DNA of 64,000 nt. Origin: Sulfurimonas sp. GTDB lineage: Bacteria; Campylobacterota; Campylobacteria; Campylobacterales; Sulfurimonadaceae. The notes beneath the pieces are model-generated. The model ran no database searches. It saw only the letters and a list, made by a program, of their open reading frames with translations, and was not told the DNA's origin. Positions within the stretch are counted from its first letter, which is position 1. The number at the start of each line of letters is the position of its first letter. Positions 24,719-33,177 of this stretch are shown here, piece by piece. The stretch spans positions 1 through 64,000 of the forward strand of contig NZ_JAHYJB010000004.1 of NCBI RefSeq assembly GCF_019429335.1, written 5' to 3'. A program made the translations under genes and the position numbers.

Positions 24719-26190
24719 GAAGCAGCTACAATCAAGAGATTCGCATCCTCTTTGCAATCTTTGTTTTTAAGATTATTTTACTCGCGCTTCTGCCACTTAC
24801 CGGAGATGAAGTCTACTTTATAAGGTGGGCGCAGAACCTGAATATAGGCTACTACGATCACCCACCGATGGTCGGCTGGCTGATTTATCTTATGAACTAT
24901 ATCAGCGGCTCGCATATCTTTTTCAGACTTTTTGCAGTTGCAACCACATTCGTTGCGGCTTTTGTCATATATAAAATTGCTCTGCTTTACAGAGTAGAGA
25001 GATCAAAAGCACTATTAACCTCGTTTGCATTCTTGGCTTCGCCGGTTGATCTGCTTCTTATGCTTATGACAAACGACGTCGCCCTACTCTTTTTTGGCTC
25101 GCTCGGAACTCTCTTCTTGTTATACTCCTTAGAGAAAAAAGAGTGGCTTAGATATTCTATTCTGGCAGGTCTGTTTTTGGGCTCCGCATTTTTAAGCAAA
25201 TATTTTGCAGTTTTTCTGATGCTCTCGCTGCTTATTTTCTCTTTTTACATGTACAAATTAAAAGCCCTAAAAAACGTCTTAATAGTAAGCGCAGTCGTAT
25301 CTCTATTTATAGCCCAAAACCTCTACTTCAACTACAACAGCTGCTGGAACAACATAATGTTCAATTTTTTTGCCAGAACCGAGGAGAGCAATTATAACAT
25401 AGGCACGATTATCGGCTATTTTGGACTTATTCTCTACATCTTGACTCCATGGGGAGCCTACTTTTTATTTAAGACAAAATTTGAAAAAACAACACTTTAT
25501 AAGCTTCTGCTATCAATTCTTGGTGTTGCGTTTTTTATCTTTTTTGTTGTCTCGCTAAAGAATAAAATAGGACTTCACTGGTTCTTGCTCTTTACACCAT
25601 ATATATTTCTGTTCTTTAGCTTTTTGGATGAGAAAAATCTTGCAAAACTCTTCAAATACAACGCGATTTTTACATTTCTGCATGTAGCTGTTTTTATGAC
25701 TCTTTTACTGCTTCCAACCTCGCTCTTAAGTGGACACAAAAAATACTCAGATGTTGTTATGTACACACAGCCACAGAACATCTGCTCAGAGCTTGAGAGA
25801 TTTGATGATGAGAGGATTTTCACATCCAGCTACTCTACCGCCTCACTGCTCTCGCACTACTGCAAAAGAGATTTGAAGGTTCTTTTTAACAACTCAAAAT
25901 ATGGTCGCTTAGATGACAAACTTTTGGATGTAAGAACTTTGGCAGGCAAAGAGATTGCCATCTTTAATAAAAGCCCGATTAGAGAGGAGCTCTTAAATGG
26001 GGTTTGCAACTCTTACATGTTAGAAAATTTCGAGGCAGACGGTGCAATTTTTTATACCGCAAAATGCAGCGGGTTTAAGTATGATGAGTATAAAAAACGC
26101 TATCTTGATTATCAGAATGAGAAATTTTACAACATTCCACCATGGCTTCCTGTTGGAAAATGCTACTTTAAAGAGAGGTATTATAAATGA
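24715..26190 (+). CDS. GT39 (ArnT/PMT-like) lipid-linked-sugar glycosyltransferase
   Basis: A 491-residue protein with about 11 membrane helices and a C-terminal periplasmic part (about residues 345-491). The first loop carries LTGDEVYFIRWAQN with the catalytic DE pair and YYDHPPMVGW, both diagnostic of GT39/ArnT-type enzymes that use polyprenyl-phosphate sugars outside the membrane. In this operon the likely donor is polyprenyl-phospho-D-arabinofuranose. The acceptor (LPS, glycan or protein) cannot be read from sequence. It overlaps dprE2 and the HAD gene by four bases each. Confidence 0.87.
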   Translation: MRSSYNQEIRILFAIFVFKIILLALLPLTGDEVYFIRWAQNLNIGYYDHPPMVGWLIYLMNYISGSHIFFRLFAVATTFVAAFVIYKIALLYRVERSKALLTSFAFLASPVDLLLMLMTNDVALLFFGSLGTLFLLYSLEKKEWLRYSILAGLFLGSAFLSKYFAVFLMLSLLIFSFYMYKLKALKNVLIVSAVVSLFIAQNLYFNYNSCWNNIMFNFFARTEESNYNIGTIIGYFGLILYILTPWGAYFLFKTKFEKTTLYKLLLSILGVAFFIFFVVSLKNKIGLHWFLLFTPYIFLFFSFLDEKNLAKLFKYNAIFTFLHVAVFMTLLLLPTSLLSGHKKYSDVVMYTQPQNICSELERFDDERIFTSSYSTASLLSHYCKRDLKVLFNNSKYGRLDDKLLDVRTLAGKEIAIFNKSPIREELLNGVCNSYMLENFEADGAIFYTAKCSGFKYDEYKKRYLDYQNEKFYNIPPWLPVGKCYFKERYYK

Positions 26191-26765
26191 ATCTGGCACT
26201 TTTTGATTTTGACGGCACACTTACGACAAAGGACTCGCTTGACGAGTTTTTAAAAGAGAGTGTTGGCAAAAAAAAGTACATGTTAAATATGCTCAAATTT
26301 GTTCCGTACTTTATACTTTGGCAACTTAGGCTCATGAATAACGGTGTGGCAAAAGAGCATCTGTTTAGGATATTTTTCAAAGGGACGGATGAGGAGTTTT
26401 TTAAAAAAAGAGCAAAAGAGTTCTCACTTACAAAACTAGACTCTATCATCAACAAAGAGAGGATTAAAATCCTAAGAGAGCATCAAGAAAAAGGAGACAG
26501 AGTCGTCATTGTATCAGCCTCTATGCGCTGTTGGCTGCAGCCTTGGTGCGACAAAGAGGGTATTGAGTTGCTTTCAACGCAGCTTAAGTTTAAAGATGGG
26601 CTCTTCAGCGGCAAATTTTTAACCCCAAACTGCCACGGAAAAGAGAAAGCAAGACGCATACATGAACACATTGACGTCAGCGACTATGAGACTATTTACG
26701 CCTACGGTGACAGCTCCGGAGACAAAGAGATGCTCGCTCTTGCGCACAAAAGCATACGTTACTAA
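26187..26765 (+). CDS. HAD-IB family phosphatase, candidate DPPR phosphatase
   Basis: A 192-residue HAD hydrolase. Motif I is FDFDGTLTTKDS (nucleophile Asp8-Asp10), motif II VSASMRCW, and motif III/IV YAYGDSSGDKEML near residue 170. The family includes phosphoserine phosphatase-like enzymes. As the last gene of the operon with a four-base overlap, it could remove the 5'-phosphate from polyprenyl-phosphoribose-5-phosphate, the step between UbiA and DprE1. In mycobacteria a PAP2-type protein (Rv3807c) has been proposed for it. Assignment of this step is inference. Confidence 0.8.
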   Translation: MNLALFDFDGTLTTKDSLDEFLKESVGKKKYMLNMLKFVPYFILWQLRLMNNGVAKEHLFRIFFKGTDEEFFKKRAKEFSLTKLDSIINKERIKILREHQEKGDRVVIVSASMRCWLQPWCDKEGIELLSTQLKFKDGLFSGKFLTPNCHGKEKARRIHEHIDVSDYETIYAYGDSSGDKEMLALAHKSIRY

Positions 26766-26824
26766 AGAAGAAAAATTAAAGGAGTATCTCTGTATCATTC
26801 TACCGATAAAAGAGAGGAAAAATT

Positions 26825-27409
26825 ATGAACCATACAAACAACTACGCCGTGCAAGAAGACGAAATAGATTTAAGAGAGCTTTTTAAAACTCTTGCAAAAA
26901 ATAGAAAAATTATTATTTTTACAACTCTCATAATTACTCTTGCTGCGATTGTTTATGCCTTAATGAAAAATCCTACTCCAGTTTATCAAGGAAAAGTTTT
27001 AGTTGAGATCGGTGAAATCCAGAGTGATAATTTTGGCACCAGTTATTTTGATAATCCTGATAACTTATCTATTGTTGTATCTAATCAATTTGAAAACATA
27101 TCCGCTTCTGTTCCAAAAGGTACAAATAAATTGATTGAACTTACATCTTCAAGTACTAATAAAGACTTAATATCAAACAATTTAAACAGTGCCGTCTCTT
27201 TTATTTTAGAGAGACATAAAGAAAAAGCAAGCTTTCATACTAAGCATATAATGACAAAACAGATTGGAGAGACTCAAATAGATGGCACTCCAATAAATAT
27301 TCCAAAGAAAAAGCTCATTGTCGCAGTCGCTTTTGTAACGGGTCTGATTTTATCTATATTTTTCGTCTTTTTTCTAGAGTTCATCAGGAACGAAAAGAGA
27401 GAAAAATAG
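26825..27409 (+). CDS. Short Wzz-like chain-length determinant protein
   Basis: A 194-residue protein with an N-terminal membrane helix (KIIIFTTLIITLAAIVYALM, residues about 35-54), a periplasmic part of about 110 residues and a second helix near the C-terminus (LIVAVAFVTGLILSIFFVFF). DEIDLRELFKTLAKNRK at the N-terminus is typical of Wzz/polysaccharide co-polymerases, which normally have about 300 residues and a proline-rich motif before helix 2; here that motif is poor and the periplasmic domain short. It starts after GAGAGGAAAA, 59 bases downstream of the HAD gene, and suggests surface polysaccharide as the context of the operon. Confidence 0.78.
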   Translation: MNHTNNYAVQEDEIDLRELFKTLAKNRKIIIFTTLIITLAAIVYALMKNPTPVYQGKVLVEIGEIQSDNFGTSYFDNPDNLSIVVSNQFENISASVPKGTNKLIELTSSSTNKDLISNNLNSAVSFILERHKEKASFHTKHIMTKQIGETQIDGTPINIPKKKLIVAVAFVTGLILSIFFVFFLEFIRNEKREK

Positions 27410-27438
27410 CTCTTAGCAAAACTTTACCATTATTTTTG

Positions 27439-27444
27439 TATAAT
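27439..27444 (+). promoter_or_regulatory. Candidate -10 box of the pyrD operon
   Basis: TATAAT lies 35 bases before the pyrD start, in the only gap between the polysaccharide block and the pyrD-M16-dapA-SDR run. AAAGGTAAAGAGG provides the ribosome-binding site. Confidence 0.4.
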
Positions 27445-27479
27445 CACTAAATTTTTAAAAAAGGTAAAGAGGCAACCAA

Positions 27480-28538
27480 ATGATAGATTATCAAAGCATG
27501 AAACCTTGGCTATTCAAGCTCGAACCCGAGAACGCACACTATCTTGCAGAGTCTATTCTTAGATTGCCAAATATCTGCCAGATACCTTTCAACCCATTCT
27601 TAGAGTCTCACTTCGTAACGAACAACATCTTAAAGCAAGAGCTCTTTGGCCGCACATTTTTAAACCCGATAGGTCTTGGTGCGGGGTTTGACAAAAATGC
27701 TACTATGATTCGCGGTATGCAGATTTTAGGGTTTGGTTTCACCGAGATAGGTACAGTTACTCCAAAACCCCAAACAGGAAATCCAAAGCCTAGAATGTTT
27801 CGTCATATTGAAGAGCAGAGTATCCAAAATGCTATGGGATTTAACAACGACGGTCTGCTTAAAGTGCAAAATAGATTAAAAACCAGATACCCTTTTACAA
27901 CACCCATAGGCATAAACATCGGCAAAAACAAAGTTACGCCTGAGAGTGAAGCAATAAACGACTACACGACTCTTATCAAAGCGCTTCACACACTTGGAGA
28001 CTATCTCGTTATAAACATCTCTTCGCCAAACACCCCCGGACTTCGCGACTTGCAAAATGAGGAGTTTATAACGAAGCTTTTCGCAGAAGCAAAGGCTATA
28101 ACGTCTAAACCGATTCTGCTAAAAATCGCGCCCGACATGTCTGTTGAAAATGCGGTTGCGCTTACAACTTTGGCGGCTAAGAGCGGAGCTGACGGTATAA
28201 TCGCAACAAACACTACCGTTGACTACTCACTTGTAAAAAATCCACAAAGCTTCGGCGGACTTAGCGGTGCGGTTTTAAAGAAAAAAAGTTTTGAGATTTT
28301 TGAAGCTGTTGCAAAAGAGCTTTACGGAAAAACAACGCTTATCTCAGTTGGCGGGATTGACTCAGCGCAAGAGGCGTATAAGCGCATAAAAGCCGGAGCT
28401 TCACTTGTTCAAATATACAGCGGACTTGTATTTCATGGCTTTGACATGGTTAAAAACATCAATATGGAACTCACAGAGCTAATAAAAGCCGACGGATACA
28501 CAAACATAACTCAAGCAATAGGTGCGGACAGAAAATAG
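27480..28538 (+). CDS. pyrD: Dihydroorotate dehydrogenase (quinone), class 2
   Basis: A 352-residue FMN enzyme of pyrimidine synthesis that passes electrons to quinone. It has the N-terminal membrane-association segment of class 2 enzymes (residues 1-45), NPIGLGAGFDKNA, GFGFTEIGTVTPKPQ, the catalytic serine loop NISSPNTPGLRDLQ and the phosphate site SVGGIDSAQEAY. Length is normal. It heads a four-gene run (with an M16 peptidase, dapA and an SDR) in the same order as I recall for C. jejuni Cj0804-Cj0807. Confidence 0.97.
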   Translation: MIDYQSMKPWLFKLEPENAHYLAESILRLPNICQIPFNPFLESHFVTNNILKQELFGRTFLNPIGLGAGFDKNATMIRGMQILGFGFTEIGTVTPKPQTGNPKPRMFRHIEEQSIQNAMGFNNDGLLKVQNRLKTRYPFTTPIGINIGKNKVTPESEAINDYTTLIKALHTLGDYLVINISSPNTPGLRDLQNEEFITKLFAEAKAITSKPILLKIAPDMSVENAVALTTLAAKSGADGIIATNTTVDYSLVKNPQSFGGLSGAVLKKKSFEIFEAVAKELYGKTTLISVGGIDSAQEAYKRIKAGASLVQIYSGLVFHGFDMVKNINMELTELIKADGYTNITQAIGADRK

Positions 28539-28539
28539 T

Positions 28540-29838
28540 ATGAAAATTTTCTTAGCACTCACACTCATCACAGGAGCATTAATGGCATCTTCACTACCAA
28601 AATATGAAACGAAAACTCTAAAAAACGGATTGCAGATCGTCGTAATTCCGCTAAAAAACTCTACAAATGTCATTAGCACGGATATTTTCTATAAAGTCGG
28701 AAGCAGAAACGAGGTCATGGGCAAAACAGGTATCGCTCACATGCTTGAACACATGAACTTCAAATCCACAAAAAAACTCCCTGCAGGAGAGTTTGACAAA
28801 GAGGTAAAGAGCATCGGCGGCGTAAATAACGCATCTACCAGCTTTGACTACACCCACTACTACATAAAATCAAGCACGCAAAATCTTGAGAAGTCGCTTG
28901 AACTCTATGCCGAACTTATGCAAAATCTAAAACTCCAAGACAAAGAGTTTCAGCCGGAGCGTGACGTAGTGGCAGAAGAGAGACGCTGGAGAACTGAGAA
29001 CTCTCCGCTTGGTTATCTCTACTTTGCGCTATTTAACAACGCTTACGTATATCATCCGTACCACTGGACTCCGATAGGTTTTATGAATGATATCCAGACT
29101 TGGAGTATTGATGATATAAAAGATTTTCACAAAACATACTATCAGCCAAGCAATGCCATCTTGATGGTAACAGGCGACGTTGAGCCTGCGGAAGTTTTCA
29201 AAAAAGCAAAAAAGAAGTTCGGACATATCAAAAACAAAGCAGAAATTCCTACGCTAAAATTTGTGGAGCCTGAACAAAACGGCGCAAAAAGAGTAATTAT
29301 CCATAAAGATAGCGAAGTTGAGATGCTCGCAATTGCTTTTCATATTCCCGACTTCAAACATGAAGACCAGATTGTGTTAAATATGATTTCAGAGATTCTA
29401 TTTTCAGGAAAAAGCTCAAGACTCTACAAAGAGCTTATCGAGAAAAAACGTCTTGTAAACAGCATCTACGCATACAATATGGAAAATATCGATCCGGGAC
29501 TTTTTATATTTTTAGCAACATGTAATCCTGACGTAAAAGCTGCCGACGTTGAAAAAGAGCTTATTAAGCAGATAGAGCTTATCAAGAAGAAAAAAGTTGA
29601 TGAAAAAGAGATAGAGAAGGTTAAGATTAACACAAAAGCCGACTTTATCTACTCGCTAGAGAGCTCTACATCGGTTGCAAACCTTTTTGGAAGCTATCTT
29701 GTTAGAGGCGATTTGACGCCACTTTTAACATATGAAGAAAATATTAAAAAGATAACCCAAGAGAGAGTTCAAGAAGTTGCTCAAAAATACTTCAACTTTA
29801 ACAAATCGACAACACTTATTTTAAAAAAAGGTAACTAG
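28540..29838 (+). CDS. M16 family zinc peptidase (processing-protease-like)
   Basis: Start set at ATG 28540 (MKIFLALTLITGALMAS), one base after the pyrD stop, because this gives a clean signal peptide; an earlier in-frame ATG lies inside pyrD. The 432-residue protein carries the inverted zinc motif HMLEHMNFKST (HxxEH, about residues 72-76) and the downstream Glu in VVAEERRWR, so the catalytic site is complete. The export signal points to a periplasmic peptidase. The C-terminal M16 lobe (about 180-350) is present. Substrate unknown. Confidence 0.92.
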   Translation: MKIFLALTLITGALMASSLPKYETKTLKNGLQIVVIPLKNSTNVISTDIFYKVGSRNEVMGKTGIAHMLEHMNFKSTKKLPAGEFDKEVKSIGGVNNASTSFDYTHYYIKSSTQNLEKSLELYAELMQNLKLQDKEFQPERDVVAEERRWRTENSPLGYLYFALFNNAYVYHPYHWTPIGFMNDIQTWSIDDIKDFHKTYYQPSNAILMVTGDVEPAEVFKKAKKKFGHIKNKAEIPTLKFVEPEQNGAKRVIIHKDSEVEMLAIAFHIPDFKHEDQIVLNMISEILFSGKSSRLYKELIEKKRLVNSIYAYNMENIDPGLFIFLATCNPDVKAADVEKELIKQIELIKKKKVDEKEIEKVKINTKADFIYSLESSTSVANLFGSYLVRGDLTPLLTYEENIKKITQERVQEVAQKYFNFNKSTTLILKKGN

Positions 29839-30732
29839 ATGAATATCGTAACCGGTTCAACAACTGCACTCATCACCCCGTTTAAAGGCGGAAAACTAGA
29901 TGAGCAGACTTACGCGAACCTAATTAAAAGACAAATTAAAAATGGCATTGATGCGGTTTGTCCCGTAGGAACAACCGGTGAGAGTGCTATGCTTACTTAT
30001 GATGAAGACAGAAGATGTATAGAGATAGCAGTTGAAGTATGCCGTGGAACTAACACAAAGGTTCTTGCAGGTGCAGGAAGCAACTCAACCGTAGAAGCGA
30101 TTGAAGCCGCAAAAACTGCACAGAAATGTGGCGTTGATGCTATATTTTCCGTTGCACCGTACTATGTTAAACCGTCTCAAGAGGGACTGTACCAACACTA
30201 CAAAGCTATTGCCGAGTCGGTTCCTGAAATGCCGTTTTTACTCTACAATGTTCCGGGGCGTACGGTCGTGGATATTAGTGCAGATACTGTTATAAGACTC
30301 TTTGATAATGTTAAAAATATATACGGCATAAAAGAGGCTACAGGAAGTTTGGAGCGCACAATAGAGCTGCTCTCACGCAGACCTGAACTTAAAGTATTCA
30401 GCGGTGATGACGCAATCGACTACCCTATTCTTGCAAACGGCGGAGCGGGTATAACATCTGTAACGTCAAATCTTTTGCCTGACCTTAAAAGTGAACTGGT
30501 ACAAAAAGCGCTAAGCGGTGATTTTGCAGCATCCAAAGTTTTAAATGACAAACTATTTCCTATAAACAAAGTTCTATTTTTAGAATCAAATCCGATTATG
30601 ATAAAAGCTGCCATGTATATAGCGGGGCTTATTGAAACACTGGAGTACAGACTCCCTCTTGTCGCCCCAAGTTTGCAAAATATGAAAAAACTAGAAGAAG
30701 TTATGAAAAACTATAAGATTAAGGGATTGTAA
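29839..30732 (+). CDS. dapA: 4-hydroxy-tetrahydrodipicolinate synthase
   Basis: A 297-residue TIM-barrel lyase. GSTTALITPFKGG, PVGTTGESAML, VLAGAGSNST, APYYVKPSQEG, LYNVPGRT and the Schiff-base lysine in YGIKEATGS are all present. It condenses pyruvate with aspartate semialdehyde for lysine and diaminopimelate, feeding the peptidoglycan genes elsewhere in this window. The ATG directly follows the TAG of the peptidase gene. Confidence 0.97.
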   Translation: MNIVTGSTTALITPFKGGKLDEQTYANLIKRQIKNGIDAVCPVGTTGESAMLTYDEDRRCIEIAVEVCRGTNTKVLAGAGSNSTVEAIEAAKTAQKCGVDAIFSVAPYYVKPSQEGLYQHYKAIAESVPEMPFLLYNVPGRTVVDISADTVIRLFDNVKNIYGIKEATGSLERTIELLSRRPELKVFSGDDAIDYPILANGGAGITSVTSNLLPDLKSELVQKALSGDFAASKVLNDKLFPINKVLFLESNPIMIKAAMYIAGLIETLEYRLPLVAPSLQNMKKLEEVMKNYKIKGL

Positions 30733-30733
30733 A

Positions 30734-31501
30734 ATGAAGGGAAAAACTCTATTTGTAAGCGGAGGAACTCGCGGAATCGGAAAGGCAATCGTCTACGCTT
30801 TTGCCGAAAAAGGGTGTGATGTGGCATTTACCTATGCGACAAAAGCAGATACCGCAAAAGAGATTATCGCAGACATCGAGTCAAAATACGGCATAAAAGC
30901 CCGAGCTTATGCGCTTAATATACTTGAGCCTGAGACATACAGAGATGTTTATGCAGAGTTTGACAAAGATTTTGAGAGACTTGACTTTTTTATATCAAAT
31001 GCAATCATCTCCGGTCGCGCAGTTGTCGGCGGATTTGGTCCTTTTATGAGACTAAAACCAAAAGGTTTAAACAATATATATATAGCAACCGTAGATGCTT
31101 TTGTCGTAGGTGTTCAAGAAGCAGCTAAGAGAATGGAGAAAGCGGGCGGCGGAAGCATCATCAGCATGAGCTCTACGGGCAATCTCGTCTACACTCCAAA
31201 CTACGCAGGACATGGAACAAACAAAGCTGCAGTTGAAGCGATGGTTCGCTATGCAGCGGCGGAACTCGGTGAGAAAAACATAAGAGTAAACGCGGTAAGC
31301 GGCGGACCGATTGATACGGATGCACTTAAAGCTTTTCCAAACTATGAAGAGGTAAAGAGAGAAGTAGTAAGGCGCTCTCCGCTCTCTAGAATGGGAGAGC
31401 CTGAAGACCTCACGGGGGCATGTCTCTTTCTTTGCGCCAACGAGTCTTCTTGGCTTACAGGACAGACAATCGTCATTGACGGCGGAACAACGTTTCAATA
31501 A
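30734..31501 (+). CDS. Short-chain dehydrogenase, FabL-like enoyl-ACP reductase candidate
   Basis: A 255-residue SDR. N-terminal LFVSGGTRGIGKAIV is the NAD(P) site, and the end AAALFLCANES-like block reads CLFLCANESSWLTGQTIVIDGG. The catalytic region is NYAGHGTNK, that is Y-x6-K, the spacing found in enoyl-ACP reductases FabI/FabL rather than the Y-x3-K of ordinary SDRs. A role in fatty-acid elongation is therefore likely. It follows dapA by one base, in the conserved pyrD-M16-dapA-SDR order. Substrate proof is lacking. Confidence 0.85.
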   Translation: MKGKTLFVSGGTRGIGKAIVYAFAEKGCDVAFTYATKADTAKEIIADIESKYGIKARAYALNILEPETYRDVYAEFDKDFERLDFFISNAIISGRAVVGGFGPFMRLKPKGLNNIYIATVDAFVVGVQEAAKRMEKAGGGSIISMSSTGNLVYTPNYAGHGTNKAAVEAMVRYAAAELGEKNIRVNAVSGGPIDTDALKAFPNYEEVKREVVRRSPLSRMGEPEDLTGACLFLCANESSWLTGQTIVIDGGTTFQ

Positions 31502-31544
31502 TCTAAAATAAAATATTTACCTAGATAATGTTATTATCAGCTCT

Positions 31545-32447
31545 ATGAAAAATATGCAAAAACTCATTGAGCCGTTAAATCTTATCTACTACGAGTATGA
31601 CAAGGCAGCTAACTCATTCATACTTGATAGAAACTACTCAAACGAGCATATATTTGAAGAGCTTATAAAGATTACGTATCTGCTGAGCAAGCAAAATATA
31701 AATTTTTTCGTAGATGAGAACAAATCTCTGGTTTTAAACAGCCAAAACACACTTCTCTCAAGAATCAAAAGATACATTAGCTCTATTGTTGAAAATATCA
31801 AAAACAGCTCTTTAAATATCTATGTCCTTAATGACAAAAAAGTAAAATGGGCTAAAAATCTTCCTGTAATCAGAATAGAGACCATAAAAGCCGTTATTGA
31901 TTTTTCACAATATGATGCGCTTATTTTTACATCCAAAAATGCACTCTATTCGCTTAACTCCTACAATCAGAAGTGGAAAACAAAGCCTCTCTACGTCATA
32001 GCTCCACAAACGGCAAAAGTTGCCAGCAATTTTGGCGGAAAGATAAAGTTTGTAGGCAAAGAGAAGCATGGAGATGCGTTTGCTAACGAGCTTATTCCTC
32101 TGCTAAAGGGCAAAAAAGTTCTCTATATAAGAGGTTCAAAAGTTGTTAGCAATTTAGTAGATACGCTAAACTCCAACAATATTGTTTGCGATGAAGCAAT
32201 TGTTTATCAGACAGTGTGCGTAAATTTTAAGAGGAAGATTACGCTTCCGAAAAAATCCGTAATCATATTCTCCTCGCCCTCTACAATAGAGTGTTTTTTA
32301 AAGAGTGCCGATTGGGATGAGAGCTACAGAGCTGTTTGTATCGGTCATACTACAAAAAACTACTTTCCATCCTACATCACACCTGTTGTCTCTGAGACGA
32401 CATCATTGGATTCATGCGTTAAAAAAGCAATCACACTTCTGAAGTAA
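31545..32447 (+). CDS. hemD: Uroporphyrinogen-III synthase with N-terminal extension
   Basis: A 300-residue protein. The C-terminal 210 residues (from about SLNIYVLND) are HemD-like: YDALIFTSKNALYSL, KPLYVIAPQTAKVA, VLYIRGSKVVSNL, IIFSSPSTIECF and a final CIGHTTKNYF. HemD cyclises hydroxymethylbilane into uroporphyrinogen III for heme and siroheme. The first 85-90 residues are extra compared with most HemD proteins and have no recognised domain. Sequence conservation in HemD is low, so the call is good but not certain. Confidence 0.8.
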   Translation: MKNMQKLIEPLNLIYYEYDKAANSFILDRNYSNEHIFEELIKITYLLSKQNINFFVDENKSLVLNSQNTLLSRIKRYISSIVENIKNSSLNIYVLNDKKVKWAKNLPVIRIETIKAVIDFSQYDALIFTSKNALYSLNSYNQKWKTKPLYVIAPQTAKVASNFGGKIKFVGKEKHGDAFANELIPLLKGKKVLYIRGSKVVSNLVDTLNSNNIVCDEAIVYQTVCVNFKRKITLPKKSVIIFSSPSTIECFLKSADWDESYRAVCIGHTTKNYFPSYITPVVSETTSLDSCVKKAITLLK

Positions 32448-32500
32448 ATTTTGATTTGTTAAAAATTGATTTTATTAAGTTTTGGTTATATATTGACGTG

Positions 32501-32506
32501 TATAAT
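32501..32506 (+). promoter_or_regulatory. Candidate -10 box of the Spy-like gene
   Basis: TATAAT lies 33 bases before the start of the Spy-like gene, preceded by TTGACG and TTGGTT at non-standard spacing. The ribosome-binding site is AAAGGGGAA. Confidence 0.4.
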
Positions 32507-32539
32507 ACAGACTTACACAAAACTTAAAGGGGAATCAAA

Positions 32540-33073
32540 ATGAAATCAATCAAAACCATAGTTGCAATTACATCTTGTACTATCATGTTAGCTACTACTG
32601 CGATAGCAAAACCAAATCTTCCTCTGCCGGCAGAAGAGTTCGCAAAAGTGGAAAAAAAGGCAGGTCCTGCAGGAGCATTTGTTGCTAAAGAAAATTTTCC
32701 AAAAGACTATTTTTTAATGCCGAAAAACCTTCCATATCTAGTCGGTCTTTCTCTGTATGACCCATCAAGTTCAAATCTAAACCTAAGCAAAGGGCAAATT
32801 GACGCGATACTTAAAATCAAAAAAGAGCTAATGACAAAAGCGATTGACAAAGCTTTAGTTGTAAAAAAGCTTGAACTAGAAGTAGTCCAAAAAATTTCAT
32901 TTGAGTATAAGAGCATAAAAGCTACTGAATTGCATCCGAAAATTGATGAGATAGCAAAACTAAGAGCGGAACTTACAAAATTGCATTTAAATTGTATTGA
33001 ACAGGTAAAAGCCGTCCTCACCAAAGAGCAGTACGAAGAGCTATTGGATTACGGCGTAGTAAATATGTTTTAG
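32540..33073 (+). CDS. Spy/CpxP-like periplasmic protein
   Basis: A 177-residue precursor with a signal peptide (MKSIKTIVAITS...TTAIA, cleavage near residue 23). The mature part is helical and has two LTxxQ-like motifs, LSKGQIDAILKIK (about residue 82) and LTKEQYEELL (about residue 162), characteristic of the CpxP/Spy/ZraP family of periplasmic chaperones or metal-stress proteins. It has its own promoter and is followed by a strong hairpin. Function is inferred from motifs only. Confidence 0.7.
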   Translation: MKSIKTIVAITSCTIMLATTAIAKPNLPLPAEEFAKVEKKAGPAGAFVAKENFPKDYFLMPKNLPYLVGLSLYDPSSSNLNLSKGQIDAILKIKKELMTKAIDKALVVKKLELEVVQKISFEYKSIKATELHPKIDEIAKLRAELTKLHLNCIEQVKAVLTKEQYEELLDYGVVNMF

Positions 33074-33142
33074 AAGATGTTCAAAAAACAGAAAAAATAG
33101 ACTGAAAACAAAAATCACTTCCGTCAAGAAATTTTTAAACAG

Positions 33143-33171
33143 TGAAGATACAGTCTTGTGCTGTATCTTCA
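33143..33171. terminator. Hairpin between the convergent Spy-like and Hsp20 genes
   Basis: TGAAGATACAG and CTGTATCTTCA form a perfect 11-base stem around TCTTGTG. It lies between two converging genes and probably ends both transcripts. T-runs on either side are modest. Confidence 0.65.
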
Positions 33172-33177
33172 TTAAGG

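Noticed and set aside
31067-31498. 143-residue minus-strand frame inside the FabL-like gene
   Set aside because: It is a shadow of a gene with clear SDR motifs and has a cysteine/arginine-rich, non-protein-like composition.
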